Assembly (NCBI RefSeq): GCF_019801145.1
Contig: NZ_JAHVJQ010000006.1
Span: 124,001-188,000 of the forward strand
Reading direction: 5' to 3'
DNA length: 64,000 nt
From: Leisingera aquaemixtae
Lineage (GTDB): Bacteria > Pseudomonadota > Alphaproteobacteria > Rhodobacterales > Rhodobacteraceae
Numbering within the stretch: position 1 is the first letter of the stretch; every line of letters begins with the position of its first letter. A program made the position numbers and the translations under genes. Under the pieces are notes generated by a model. The model worked only from the letters and a program-made list of their open reading frames with translations, was not told where the DNA came from and searched no databases. Shown here one piece after another: positions 8,213 through 16,368 of the stretch.

Positions 8213-8692
8213 TCAATGAAGGGTGGCGGTTGCAGGCCGGGCGGATGGCATGGGCGGTTGCACGCCCAGAACTTGCCGCATGAGCAAACCGCAGTCGGAT
8301 GCGAGTTGCGTGAGTTCCGATGCCTTGCGCGGGGTGACAATCAGCGACGCAAGGATTTGCGCATCGTCCTGCTGGCCTTCGGCGGCCGAAGCCAGCAGGT
8401 TAGCAAAGCAGTTCTCGTCCGCGCCCAGGCAGTTGCAGGCCATGCCGTGGCGCACCAGCGGTCGGCGGCTATGGGCGGCGCAGAAATTGCATAGGCAGCC
8501 AAAGGCCTCAAAGGCGGCCCCGGCCATTTCGGGTCCGAAGTTCACTTCGAAGTCGCGGCGCATCTGCTCGCGGGTCTCGGCCCCGGAGAACCAGTGGCGC
8601 AAATAGATCACCGCGCCGGCTTCCAGCACCGGCAGCTCCGACAGGGTGCCGACAGTGACCCCGCCGCGAGACTGTGGGGCAGCGGCGCTCAT
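8213..8692 (-). CDS. Cys-rich conserved hypothetical protein in the hemP-irpA operon
   Basis: 159 residues, no signal peptide or membrane segment, so probably cytoplasmic. I do not recognise the family. The centre holds six cysteines in the pattern C66-x-C68-x2-C71-x14-C86-x-C88-x6-C95, with H74 and H82 between them; this looks like a metal or iron-sulphur site. The flanks are ordinary and the tail is Pro/Ala-rich. Its ATG overlaps the hemP stop (ATGA), and irpA follows, so it is co-translated with haem and iron uptake genes. A role in iron sensing, chaperoning or redox is possible but unproven. Confidence 0.75.
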   Translation of the reverse strand: MSAAAPQSRGGVTVGTLSELPVLEAGAVIYLRHWFSGAETREQMRRDFEVNFGPEMAGAAFEAFGCLCNFCAAHSRRPLVRHGMACNCLGADENCFANLLASAAEGQQDDAQILASLIVTPRKASELTQLASDCGLLMRQVLGVQPPMPSARPATATLH

Positions 8693-8859
8693 TTGGTCAG
8701 GATCAGCTTGCCCGCGCGGGTGATGCGCAGCGAATAGATCTGGCCGTTCAGCAGGATACGGGCCTGCGCGCCGCCGCGGGTCAGGTCCTCGGCATGGTAG
8801 GTGGGGAAGACCTCGGCGGTGGCCTCAGTGGGGACAGGTTTGGAAGTGATCTGGTTCAT
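8689..8859 (-). CDS. hemP: Hemin uptake protein HemP
   Basis: 56 residues, the usual size for HemP/HmuP. The conserved C-terminal half reads ARILLNGQIYSLRITRAGKL. HemP is a small cytoplasmic protein needed for haem uptake gene expression in several proteobacteria. The ATG at 8859 overlaps the stop of a small upstream ORF (ATGA) and the stop overlaps the next gene, so the three are translated as a chain. A longer in-frame start at 8952 would add residues not seen in the family. Confidence 0.88.
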   Translation of the reverse strand: MNQITSKPVPTEATAEVFPTYHAEDLTRGGAQARILLNGQIYSLRITRAGKLILTK

Positions 8860-9023
8860 GACTTGCGCCCATTGCTGAATTCCGCCCTGTCCAGAAGCCA
8901 TTCCAGGCAAAAACCGGACAGCGCGCCGGACGGCGCAAAGACCTGCGGCCACAGGTGGCGCATGTCCTCAGAGTCCGGTTCCTTGATTTCAGGGCCGCAA
9001 AGGCGGCGCGCACTGGTCGGCAT
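8856..9023 (-). CDS. Small hypothetical protein coupled to hemP
   Basis: A 55-residue reading frame from ATG at 9023 to a TGA that overlaps the hemP start in an ATGA junction, exactly as the downstream genes are joined. The product begins MPTSARRLCGPEIKEPDSED and later has the segment FAPSGALSGFCLEWLLDRAE, a composition typical of a real protein with an amphipathic end. No good ribosome-binding site is visible and I do not recognise the family. It is the first open frame after the iron-rhodo box. A competing frame at 8825-9013 is richer in Arg and Cys and has no junction logic, so I prefer this one. Confidence 0.55.
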   Translation of the reverse strand: MPTSARRLCGPEIKEPDSEDMRHLWPQVFAPSGALSGFCLEWLLDRAEFSNGRKS

Positions 9024-9098
9024 GGGGGCGATCTCGGTTGATACTATGTCACTCGGGCTCGCCCGATCCGAGTCAGGCTGGCTGGAATGCCGTATACC

Positions 9099-9113
9099 TG
9101 ATTTATTTACTCA
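9099..9113. promoter_or_regulatory. Iron-rhodo box upstream of the hemP operon
   Basis: TGA-N9-TCA, the published iron-rhodo (RirA-type) consensus of Rhodobacterales, lies 75 bp before the first ORF of the hemP operon. On the minus strand a TTGACA -35 hexamer at 9118-9123 is directly adjacent, so a bound repressor would cover the promoter; the -10 is poorly defined (GGTATA near 9093-9098). Confidence 0.6.
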
Positions 9114-9180
9114 CCTATGTCAATCCGAGTTTTTTAGTCGGAATTATTTTTTGTGCCGGGTCAAGAGGATGGCAAAAGAA

Positions 9181-9203
9181 AAGGCCGCCCTTGAGGCGGC
9201 CTT
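9181..9203 (-). terminator. Terminator of metG
   Basis: AAGGCCGCC and its inverse form a 9-bp stem with a 5-base loop, followed on the minus strand by CTTTTG-rich sequence, 24 bp past the metG stop. Confidence 0.8.
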
Positions 9204-9226
9204 TGCGTCAATCAGTTCCAGAGGGA

Positions 9227-10945
9227 TCAGGCGCGGGTGCCGGAGAAGCGTTCCTGCCATTCCTCGCGCTGCTCGTCGGTGATCTTGGCAAACAGCACTT
9301 CCGGCACGGTGAAGCCGTGGCCTGTGGGCAGGGCAGACAGGGCGGCGGCCGCGTCTTCGGGCCAGCTGCGGTCGTCCGAGTTCAGGGCCGCCATCAGCGT
9401 GTCCGACGCATGTGGGATGAAGGGGGCCGACAGCACCGCATAGAGCCGGATCAGATTGAGGCCCAGGCGCACCTGCGCAGCGGCGCGCTCGGGGTCTTCC
9501 TTGAACACCGACCAGGGCGCCGCGGACTGCAGGTATTCGTTGCCGGCAACCCAGATCGCCCGCAGCTCCTGCGCCGACTTGCGGACATCCATCGCTTCCA
9601 TGTGGCCCTCATAGGCGCGGATGCGGGTGGTGAGTTCATCGATCAGCGCCAGTTCCTGCGCGCCGTATTCGCCGCCGGCCGGAACCTCTTCGCCGAACTT
9701 GGAGCGGCAGAACTTGGTGATGCGGCTGACGAAGTTGCCCAGAACATCCGCCAGATCCTTGTTCACGGACTGCTGGAAGTTTTCCCAGGTGAATTCGGAG
9801 TCGGAGCTTTCGGGTGCATGGCTCAGCAGCCACCAGCGCCAGTAGTCGGCGGGCAGGATTTCCAGCGCCTGGTCCATGAACACGCCGCGGCCCTGCGAGG
9901 TGGAGAACTGGCCGCCGTCATAGTTCAGGTAGTTGAAGGACTTGAGGTGGTCGACCATCTTCCACGGCTCGCCGGAGCCAAGGATGGTGGCCGGGAACGA
10001 CAGGGTGTGGAACGGCACGTTGTCCTTGCCCATGAACTGGACGTATTTCACATCCTCCGCGCCCTTGTCGGTGCGCCACCAGCGCTGCCAGTCGGCGTCG
10101 CTCTTGCCGTGCTTCTCGGCCCACTCGCCGGCGGCTGCAATGTACTCGATCGGCGCGTCGAACCAGACGTAGAAGACCTTGCCCTCCATGCCCGGCCAAT
10201 CCTCGCTGCCTTTTTTGACCGGCACGCCCCAGTCCAGGTCGCGGGTGATGCCGCGGTCCTGCAGGCCGTCGCCGTCATGCAGCCATTTCTTGGCGATGGA
10301 GGTGGTCAGCACCGGCCAGTCTGTCTTGGTGTCGATCCAGGCGTCGAGCTGATCGCGCATTGCCGACTGGCGCAGGAACAGGTGCTTGGTCTCGCGCACT
10401 TCCAGGTCGGTGGAGCCGGAGATGGCCGAACGCGGATTGATCAGGTCTGTGGGGTCCAGCTGCTTGGTGCATTCCTCGCACTGGTCGCCGCGGGCCCGCT
10501 CGTAACCGCAGTTGGGGCAGGTGCCTTCGATATAGCGATCGGGCAGGAAGCGGCCGTCGGCATTGGAATAGACCTGCTTTTCGCTGACTTCCGAAATCAG
10601 CCCGGCCTCGGCCAGCTTGCCGGCGAAATGCTGGGTCAGCGCATGGTTCTGCGGGCTGGAGGAGCGGCCGTAATGGTCGAACGACAGGCCGAAGCGGTGC
10701 GCGATGTCGGTCTGCACTTCGTGCATTTCGGCGCAGTAATCGGCAACCGGCTTGCCGGCTTTGGCCGCCGCCAGTTCCGCCGGTGTGCCGTGTTCGTCGG
10801 TGGCGCAAAGGAACAGGACCTCATGCCCGCGGCCGCGGTTGTAGCGGGCGTAAAGGTCAGCGGGCAGCTGGCTGCCTATCAGGTTGCCCAGATGCTTGAT
10901 CCCGTTGATGTAGGGAAGCGCCGAAGTGATCAGAATGCGTGCCAT
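9227..10945 (-). CDS. metG: Methionyl-tRNA synthetase
   Basis: Charges tRNA-Met in the cytoplasm. 572 residues from [20 protein letters not shown]; an ATG three codons upstream (10954) is possible. The class I HIGH-like signature is HLGN, the zinc knuckle is CPNCGY...CEEC (C-x2-C-x9-C-x2-C), and the KMSKS equivalent is FSTSQGRG. The Trp-rich catalytic segment [13 protein letters not shown] is intact. There is no C-terminal tRNA-binding appendix, as usual for this subfamily. It is transcribed alone and ends in a hairpin terminator. Confidence 0.96.
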   Translation of the reverse strand: MARILITSALPYINGIKHLGNLIGSQLPADLYARYNRGRGHEVLFLCATDEHGTPAELAAAKAGKPVADYCAEMHEVQTDIAHRFGLSFDHYGRSSSPQNHALTQHFAGKLAEAGLISEVSEKQVYSNADGRFLPDRYIEGTCPNCGYERARGDQCEECTKQLDPTDLINPRSAISGSTDLEVRETKHLFLRQSAMRDQLDAWIDTKTDWPVLTTSIAKKWLHDGDGLQDRGITRDLDWGVPVKKGSEDWPGMEGKVFYVWFDAPIEYIAAAGEWAEKHGKSDADWQRWWRTDKGAEDVKYVQFMGKDNVPFHTLSFPATILGSGEPWKMVDHLKSFNYLNYDGGQFSTSQGRGVFMDQALEILPADYWRWWLLSHAPESSDSEFTWENFQQSVNKDLADVLGNFVSRITKFCRSKFGEEVPAGGEYGAQELALIDELTTRIRAYEGHMEAMDVRKSAQELRAIWVAGNEYLQSAAPWSVFKEDPERAAAQVRLGLNLIRLYAVLSAPFIPHASDTLMAALNSDDRSWPEDAAAALSALPTGHGFTVPEVLFAKITDEQREEWQERFSGTRA

Positions 10946-11045
10946 GCCGTCCATCCAGGTAATGCGTCAGAGGCCCGTCTAGCCTATGCGGCGGGCGGCG
11001 GGAACCCCGTGTGCGTATTTCGTTGAAAATTGGGCGGCGGCGGCG

Positions 11046-12269
11046 CTACCGCCCCTCGCGCGAGCGTTTCAGCAGGCGGCCGATGGTGAAGGAGGTGCGC
11101 GGCGCATAGACGTAATGGGTGCGCTCTTCCGGCACCGGGCGGGCGCGCATCCGGTTGAGCCCGAAGACGATCAGCAGCAGGTGGCCGCAGGCGACATAGG
11201 CAAACAGCGCAGGCGGGCCGAAGCTGTCGATCAGGGCCGAGGAGACAAAGGGCGAGGCGATGGCGCCAAGCGCGTACCAGAACATCAGCGCCGCCGATAG
11301 CTCGACCCGTTCGGCGGAGGTGGCGAAGTCGTTGGCGTGGGCGGCGGAGACCGAGAAGATCGGGAAGGTTGTGAAGCCGAAGAAGCTGGCGGCCAGCATC
11401 ACGCCGAGGGTGCCGGTGCCGCTGGCGGCGATGGTGACGGTGCTGCTGACGATGGCGGCCACCGACAGCCAGATCAGCACCCAGCGGCGGTCGTACTTGT
11501 CGGCGAGCCAGCCGAGCGGGTACTGCGCCAGCGCGCCGCCCAGAACAAAGGCGGCCAGGAAGAAGGCGATCTGGCCGACTTCCAATCCGACTTCCTGGCC
11601 GTAGACCGGGCCGACCATCCGGAAGGAGGCGGAGCTGAGCGCCGAAACGATGACGCCCGCCACCGCCAGCGGCGAGCAGCGCCAGGCCAGCTTGGGGCGC
11701 AGCCGCGGGGCATCGGGAGTTTCCGGCTGGCTGGACCGGGTCAGGGTCAGCGGCAGCAGCGCGGCGCAGCAGAGGATCGCCAGCAGGTTATAGGAGATAT
11801 AGGCGGCCGGCGGTAGCACCGCGATGATCAGCTGCGCCGCCAGCGAGGCGCTCATGTCGGCAATCCGGTAGGTGCCCATGGCGCGGCCGCGGGTTTCGTT
11901 GGTGACCTTGGCGTTGAGCCAGGCCTCGATCACCGTGTAGCAGCCGGCGACGCAAAGGCCGGAGGCCATCCGCATCGCCGCCCAGGCATAGGGGTTTTCG
12001 GTCAGCGTGTGGCCCAAGAGGCCCATGGCGCCAAGCGCGGTGCAGACTGCAAAGGCGCGGGAATGGCCGACGTTGCCCATCAGCCGCGGCGCCCACCAGC
12101 AGCCGATGAAGAAGCCGAAGAAATGGCCGGAGCCCAGGAGGCCGATCTGCTCCTTGGTGAAGTTGAGCGTCAGGCCGGAAATGGCATCGAGCGGGCCGAC
12201 GCCTCCGGTCGACAGCTGCAGCAGGATGACAGAAAGGAACAGGGCGGCAAAGGAGACGATCAGGCGCAT
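11046..12269 (-). CDS. MFS transporter
   Basis: 407 residues with about twelve hydrophobic segments, an inner-membrane major facilitator. The cytoplasmic loop between helices 8 and 9 carries the LADKYDRRW motif (MFS motif A type). The N-terminal half has GLLGSGHFFGFFIGCWWAPR, and RMASGLCVAGCYTVIEAWLN resembles the YcaD/UMF2-type branch of sugar- or drug-like exporters. The ATG at 12269 was chosen because the first helix starts immediately there. The substrate cannot be told from sequence. Confidence 0.85.
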   Translation of the reverse strand: MRLIVSFAALFLSVILLQLSTGGVGPLDAISGLTLNFTKEQIGLLGSGHFFGFFIGCWWAPRLMGNVGHSRAFAVCTALGAMGLLGHTLTENPYAWAAMRMASGLCVAGCYTVIEAWLNAKVTNETRGRAMGTYRIADMSASLAAQLIIAVLPPAAYISYNLLAILCCAALLPLTLTRSSQPETPDAPRLRPKLAWRCSPLAVAGVIVSALSSASFRMVGPVYGQEVGLEVGQIAFFLAAFVLGGALAQYPLGWLADKYDRRWVLIWLSVAAIVSSTVTIAASGTGTLGVMLAASFFGFTTFPIFSVSAAHANDFATSAERVELSAALMFWYALGAIASPFVSSALIDSFGPPALFAYVACGHLLLIVFGLNRMRARPVPEERTHYVYAPRTSFTIGRLLKRSREGR

Positions 12270-12381
12270 AACGGTGCGACCATGACAGGCTGGGACGGCA
12301 TTGCCAGCCGGTTTCCGCCACCAGCGTGTCGTATTTTTGCGGGGCGGTGTTTTTTGGCACCGGCGCGGCGCGGGCCGGCGC

Positions 12382-12987
12382 TCAGCCTGCCTGGCGGATG
12401 CGGGCCCTGACATTGAGGCTGACCCGGTCGGCCACTAGATCCGCGTAGCCTGAGGCGCCAAAGGCGGCGCGGCTGATCTGGCCGGAGAGATGCACATCCA
12501 GTTCCTGCAGGTCGTCCGGGGCGGTGCCGGGGCGGCGGTAGAGCGCGGCCTGCAGGGTGACCGGCCGGGTGGCGCCTCGTAATGTCAGATCACCGGTGAT
12601 TTGCGCACCGCCGGACAGCCGCCCGTCCGGCCCCAGGCGGACCCGGGTGGAGCGGAAGCGGATCTGCGGGAAGCGGGCGGTGTCCAGCAGGCCGGGGCCT
12701 TTGAGCGCTTCGGTGGCAAACACCAGCCCGGTGCGGGCGCGGCGCGCGTCCAGGGTGATATCGGCCTGGCTGCGGGCCAGATTCTGCGGGTCGATGCGGA
12801 TGCGGGCAGCGGAGACGGGGACCCGGCCGTGCTGCGGCTGGCCGCCAAGCAGGAAGGTGAAGCGCACATCCGTGGCCTCGGGGATCAGGCGGTAGGGCAG
12901 GAGGGCGGCCAGCAGCGCCTGCGGCGCCAGCAGAGCGGCTCCGAGGTCGGCCAGCAGGGCGCGGCGCGGCATCCTGGAGTTGCCCAT
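12382..12987 (-). CDS. YceI-family lipocalin-like protein
   Basis: 201 residues. YceI proteins are periplasmic, bind polyisoprenoid or similar lipids and have an eight-stranded barrel. A twin-arginine-like export signal is visible (RMPRRALLADLGAALLAPQA). The body reads YRLIPEATDVRFTFLLGGQP, then later FPQIRFRSTRV and GDLTLRGATRPVTL, all YceI hallmarks. The ATG at 12987 is preceded by GGAAGGA. It is not clearly in an operon; imuA ends 204 bp upstream. Confidence 0.85.
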   Translation of the reverse strand: MGNSRMPRRALLADLGAALLAPQALLAALLPYRLIPEATDVRFTFLLGGQPQHGRVPVSAARIRIDPQNLARSQADITLDARRARTGLVFATEALKGPGLLDTARFPQIRFRSTRVRLGPDGRLSGGAQITGDLTLRGATRPVTLQAALYRRPGTAPDDLQELDVHLSGQISRAAFGASGYADLVADRVSLNVRARIRQAG

Positions 12988-13191
12988 GGGTGCGGTTCCT
13001 TCCGTGTTTGCTGGCCCGTTTTTCCTGTGCTGCCGGACGAGTTTAACCGGATTTGCCGCTGCGGGCCGCTCACTTTTGCTTGCGCGCCTGTGAAACCGCG
13101 GGGGGCTCCCGCCAGGCGCCGGCGTTTGGGGCAAAAGCCTCTGCCTGTTGGGCCGGGAACCGGCCTGCGTCCGGTGCCCGGCCCAAAGCCG

Positions 13192-13932
13192 CTAAGGCCG
13201 CGCTGGCGCAGCCAGCGGTGACGGCGGCTGCGCCAGCGCCGCGGGCAGGCGGGCCGCAGCCGGGCCGCAGGCGGCGGGCGGCAGCGGGGCTGCCTGCAGC
13301 GGGCTGCCGGGGCCGGTGCGGGTGATCTGCCAGCTGCGGGGCGGCAGGGTGCGGGCGCGCAGCCGCTGCAGGGTCCAGCAGCCCGGGAAACCGGGGCGGT
13401 CGCGGGCGGGGGGCGGGCTGCCGCCGGGCCGGGGCGCATGGGCCGGGGCCAGGTGCCAGCGGCTTTCGATGCCCTGGGCGCCGCCTGTGCCGGGGGTCAG
13501 CAGCAGGCCCAGCGGCGCCGGGCCGAAGCGCCCGCCAGCCTCTGCCGCCAGATGCAGCCGCCGCACCGGGGTCATGGCGGGCGGCTCTGCCAGCTCTGCC
13601 ACCACCAGCGGTGCCGCGCCGCTGCGCAGGGCTTCCTCCATGGACCAGAGCAGATCTTCTGTCCGGGCGGCCTGCACGAACAGAAAACGGGCAGGGCTGG
13701 CGAATTCCGCCATCCCGCCGGGGTTCAGCCGGGGGCCGCCCTGGGCCGCAGACAGCCACAGGACGGATCCCGGGGCGGCGGCCTGTGCGGCGGCGGCCAG
13801 CCAGAGGGCAAAGCTGTGGCGGGCCGGGCCGCAGGCCTCATGCACACGGGCTTGCTCCAGCGCGATCCCCTCCATCAGGGGCAGCGCCGGACGGGGTTTG
13901 TGGCTGCGGCGGGTAAGCAGGTGAGTCGGCAT
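13192..13932 (-). CDS. imuA: ImuA-like SOS mutagenesis protein (RecA-related)
   Basis: 246 residues. ImuA is a RecA/SulA-like accessory of the ImuB/DnaE2 translesion synthesis system. The N-terminal pattern ALPLMEGIALEQARVHEACG and HSFALWLAAAAQ, followed by GSVLWLSAAQG and LLLTPGTGG, fits the family. The C-terminal third is Pro/Ala/Arg-rich and likely disordered. A perfect GTTC-N7-GTTC LexA box lies 17 bp before the ATG at 13932, supporting SOS control. imuB and dnaE2, which normally follow in an operon, are not adjacent; YceI comes next. Confidence 0.7.
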   Translation of the reverse strand: MPTHLLTRRSHKPRPALPLMEGIALEQARVHEACGPARHSFALWLAAAAQAAAPGSVLWLSAAQGGPRLNPGGMAEFASPARFLFVQAARTEDLLWSMEEALRSGAAPLVVAELAEPPAMTPVRRLHLAAEAGGRFGPAPLGLLLTPGTGGAQGIESRWHLAPAHAPRPGGSPPPARDRPGFPGCWTLQRLRARTLPPRSWQITRTGPGSPLQAAPLPPAACGPAAARLPAALAQPPSPLAAPARP

Positions 13933-13948
13933 GCCGTCAAAGTAGCAT

Positions 13949-13963
13949 GTTCGCTATTTGTTC
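13949..13963. promoter_or_regulatory. LexA (SOS) box
   Basis: GTTC at 13949-13952 and GTTC at 13960-13963 with a 7-base spacer match the alphaproteobacterial LexA direct repeat GTTC-N7-GTTC. It sits just upstream of imuA. Confidence 0.8.
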
Positions 13964-14042
13964 TCAATCGGGTGCTGCGGCGGGCAGTGCCGCCGGCCTG
14001 CAGGATTGGCCGGGCCGCGCGTGATGCGCGGTGCGGCTGGCC

Positions 14043-14444
14043 TCAGCTCTCGCGCGGGACCACCGGGCCGCCCTGTTTGGCCCATTCGCTGAAGCCGCCT
14101 TCCAGATGCACCACCGGTTTCAGCCCCATCTCCATCGCCGCCCTGGCACTGAGCGCCGAGCGCCAGGCGCTGGCGCAGTAGAACACATAGGTCTTGTCCT
14201 GGTTGAACACCGGCTTGTGATAGGGGCTGTCCGGGTCGATCCAGAATTCCAGCATGCCGCGCGGGCAGGAGAAGGCGCCGGGGATCATGCCGCTGCGCTG
14301 CAGCTCGCGGATGTCGCGCAGATCGATGAAAACATAGCCCTCATCCAGCACCTTCTGCTTGGCTTCTTCGACGGTCATGGTTTCGACAAGGCTGTTTGCC
14401 TCGGCCAGCAGCGCCTTGACGCCTTTGGTGATCTGTTGCGGCAT
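14043..14444 (-). CDS. Rhodanese-like domain protein
   Basis: 133 residues, a single rhodanese domain. The active-site loop is YCASAWRSAL with a catalytic Cys, and the tail has the typical GLKPVVHLEGGFSEW. Rhodanese domains carry persulphide sulphur or act in redox signalling; no partner is specified here. The ATG at 14444 has a strong GAGGAGG ribosome-binding site. A related gene lies 74 bp upstream on the same strand, suggesting a two-gene operon of duplicated rhodaneses. Confidence 0.88.
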   Translation of the reverse strand: MPQQITKGVKALLAEANSLVETMTVEEAKQKVLDEGYVFIDLRDIRELQRSGMIPGAFSCPRGMLEFWIDPDSPYHKPVFNQDKTYVFYCASAWRSALSARAAMEMGLKPVVHLEGGFSEWAKQGGPVVPRES

Positions 14445-14518
14445 TCTGCGCCCTCCTCAAGTAACACGGGAGGCAGGCTGCAGCGTTTTGCGCCGGGGTG
14501 CAAGCGGCTGGGGGCAGC

Positions 14519-14932
14519 TCAATGAACCTGCTGCTGATCAAGCGCCGCCACGCTGCCGCCGCCGGCAAGCCAGGCATCCATGCCGCCGTCCAGGACGAAG
14601 ACCTGCCGCAGGCCCATATGCCGTGCGCTTTGGGCGGCCTGGGGTGCGTGCAAGCCATTGCCGCAGCAGAATACAAAAATCTTCTCATCGGCAGGACTGG
14701 TGCTGCTGACGGGGCTGCCGGGGCCGATCCAGAGATCCGTGAGCCCGTGGGGGCAGGGAAAAGCCCCCGGAATGATCCCGGTTCTTTTCATTTCCTGCGC
14801 CATGCGCAGATCAACGAACACGGCGCGGCCGCGGGCATGGGCCAAGCGTGCCTGGGACGGCGGCAATCGCAGTACAGGCGCTTCTACTTCGATAGCGCGA
14901 TCTTCACCTATTTCATGCACCGCGAATGTCAT
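14519..14932 (-). CDS. Rhodanese-like domain protein, second copy
   Basis: 137 residues. The loop reads FVFCCGNGLHAPQ with a CysCys at the active site, and the C-terminus QVFVLDGGMDAWLAGGG matches rhodaneses. Compared with the neighbouring copy the active-site loop differs (CCGNG versus CASAW), so substrate handling may differ. The ATG at 14932 is set by a perfect AAGGAG six bases upstream; a start at 14953 would bury that site within the coding region. Confidence 0.85.
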   Translation of the reverse strand: MTFAVHEIGEDRAIEVEAPVLRLPPSQARLAHARGRAVFVDLRMAQEMKRTGIIPGAFPCPHGLTDLWIGPGSPVSSTSPADEKIFVFCCGNGLHAPQAAQSARHMGLRQVFVLDGGMDAWLAGGGSVAALDQQQVH

Positions 14933-15106
14933 GGGCCACTCCTTGTAATTCAATTTGCGACAAATTTGAGCGTATCACATTTTAGGCGAATCGCTTTCAG
15001 GTTGTTCTTGGATGGTTAACGCCGGTCTACCGGTGTGCTGCCGCGGCTTGCACTTGCCGTGCTGCCGGCTAGGGTCGCAGGCAAATCCGGAACAAGGGAG
15101 CGCGAG

Positions 15107-16150
15107 ATGAAAATGAACCCGTTGGGCCGCACCGGCATGAGGGTGTCCGAACTGTGCCTGGGCACGATGACCTTTGGCACCCAGACGCCGGAGGACGAGG
15201 CCCATGCGCAGATTGATATGGCGCTGGCGGCTGGCGTGAACTTTGTCGACACCGCCGAGATGTATCCGGTCAATCCGGTCAGTGCTGAAACCCTGGGCAA
15301 CAGCGAGAGAATCATCGGCAACTGGAACGAAAGGACCGGACGGCGAGGCGACTACATCCTGGCGACCAAACATTCCGGTGAAGGGATGCGGCATGTGCGC
15401 GGCGGGGCGCCGATCTCGTCCAAGACCATCGCGCCCACCATCGAGGCTTCGCTGAAGCGGCTGAAGACGGATTATATCGACCTCTACCAGTTTCACTGGC
15501 CGAACCGGGGCAGCTACATGTTCCGGCAGAACTGGACTTATGATCCTTCCGGCCAGAACCGCGAGGAGGTGCTGGCCAACATGGAGGACTGCCTGGAGGC
15601 GCTGCAGCGCGAGGTGGAGCGCGGCACCATCCGCGCCTTTGGCCTGTCCAATGAGAGCGCCTGGGGCACCGCGCAATGGCTGCGCATCGCCGAGGTGCGC
15701 GGCTGGCCGCGGGTGGCCTCGATCCAGAACGAATACTCGCTGGTCTGCCGGATGTATGACACCGACCTGGCCGAGCTGAGCGTCAATGAAGATGTCGGGC
15801 TGATGGCGTTCTCGCCGCTGGGCACCGGATTGCTGACCGGGAAGTACCAGGACGGGGCGGTGCCGGAAGGCTCGCGCAAGTCGATCAACCCGGAACTGGG
15901 CGGGCGCCACAGCCCGCGGGTCTATGATGCGGTGGCGGCCTATCTGAAGATCGCAGAACGCCACGGGCTGGATCCGGTGCATATGGCGCTGGCCTGGTGC
16001 CGGGCCCGGCCGTTCATGGCGTCGGCGATCTTTGGCGCCACCCATCTGCCGCAGCTGGAGCATTTGCTGAAGTCGGTGGAGCTGGAGCTGAGCCAGGAGG
16101 TGCTGGACGAGATCAACGCTGCCCACCGGGCGCATCCGATGCCGTATTGA
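15107..16150 (+). CDS. Aldo/keto reductase
   Basis: 347 residues, a cytoplasmic NADPH-dependent (alpha/beta)8 reductase. Family landmarks are MKMNPLGRTGMRVSELCLGT at the start, the catalytic Asp and Tyr in NFVDTAEMYPV, the Lys in LATKHSGE, the His in YQFHWPNR, and the NADP-binding GLSNESAW segment. AAGGGAG precedes the ATG. Overall it resembles the Tas-like branch. It is divergent from the rhodanese pair and seems to be a single transcription unit. The physiological substrate is unknown. Confidence 0.9.
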   Translation: MKMNPLGRTGMRVSELCLGTMTFGTQTPEDEAHAQIDMALAAGVNFVDTAEMYPVNPVSAETLGNSERIIGNWNERTGRRGDYILATKHSGEGMRHVRGGAPISSKTIAPTIEASLKRLKTDYIDLYQFHWPNRGSYMFRQNWTYDPSGQNREEVLANMEDCLEALQREVERGTIRAFGLSNESAWGTAQWLRIAEVRGWPRVASIQNEYSLVCRMYDTDLAELSVNEDVGLMAFSPLGTGLLTGKYQDGAVPEGSRKSINPELGGRHSPRVYDAVAAYLKIAERHGLDPVHMALAWCRARPFMASAIFGATHLPQLEHLLKSVELELSQEVLDEINAAHRAHPMPY

Positions 16151-16257
16151 TCCAAGGGGCGGAGGCTCTCCCGCCCGGCCTGCGGGCATGGACATGCCCT
16201 AGGCCGGTTGGGCCGGGCGCTGCTGGCGCAGCGCGGAGAAGGGTTTGCTCAGAAGCG

Positions 16258-16281
16258 TTCAGGGGCAGGTCTGCCCCTGAA
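16258..16281 (+). terminator. Intergenic hairpin between aldo/keto reductase and cdhR
   Basis: TTCAGGGGCAG/CTGCCCCTGAA is a perfect 11-bp stem with a 2-base loop in the 218-bp space between convergent genes. No U-tract follows; it may help end transcription from either side. A second, longer imperfect stem starting with CAAGGG and ending CCCTTG lies at about 16316-16360. Confidence 0.4.
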
Positions 16282-16368
16282 GCGCCTTTGCAATTCTGTA
16301 CAAGGGTTGCGCGTCAAGGGTGAACGGTGCTGCGCACCGCCGCTGCGCGGCCCTTGACCCGCGTTGTG

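Noticed and set aside
8825-9013. A 62-codon minus-strand frame in front of hemP
   Set aside because: Overlaps hemP in another frame, has Arg/Cys-rich composition and no junction with hemP; the frame ending at 8856 fits better.
13070-13759. A frame on the minus strand overlapping imuA that might be an imuB remnant
   Set aside because: The translation is Pro/Arg/Ala-rich without any Y-family polymerase motif; it is a shadow of imuA.
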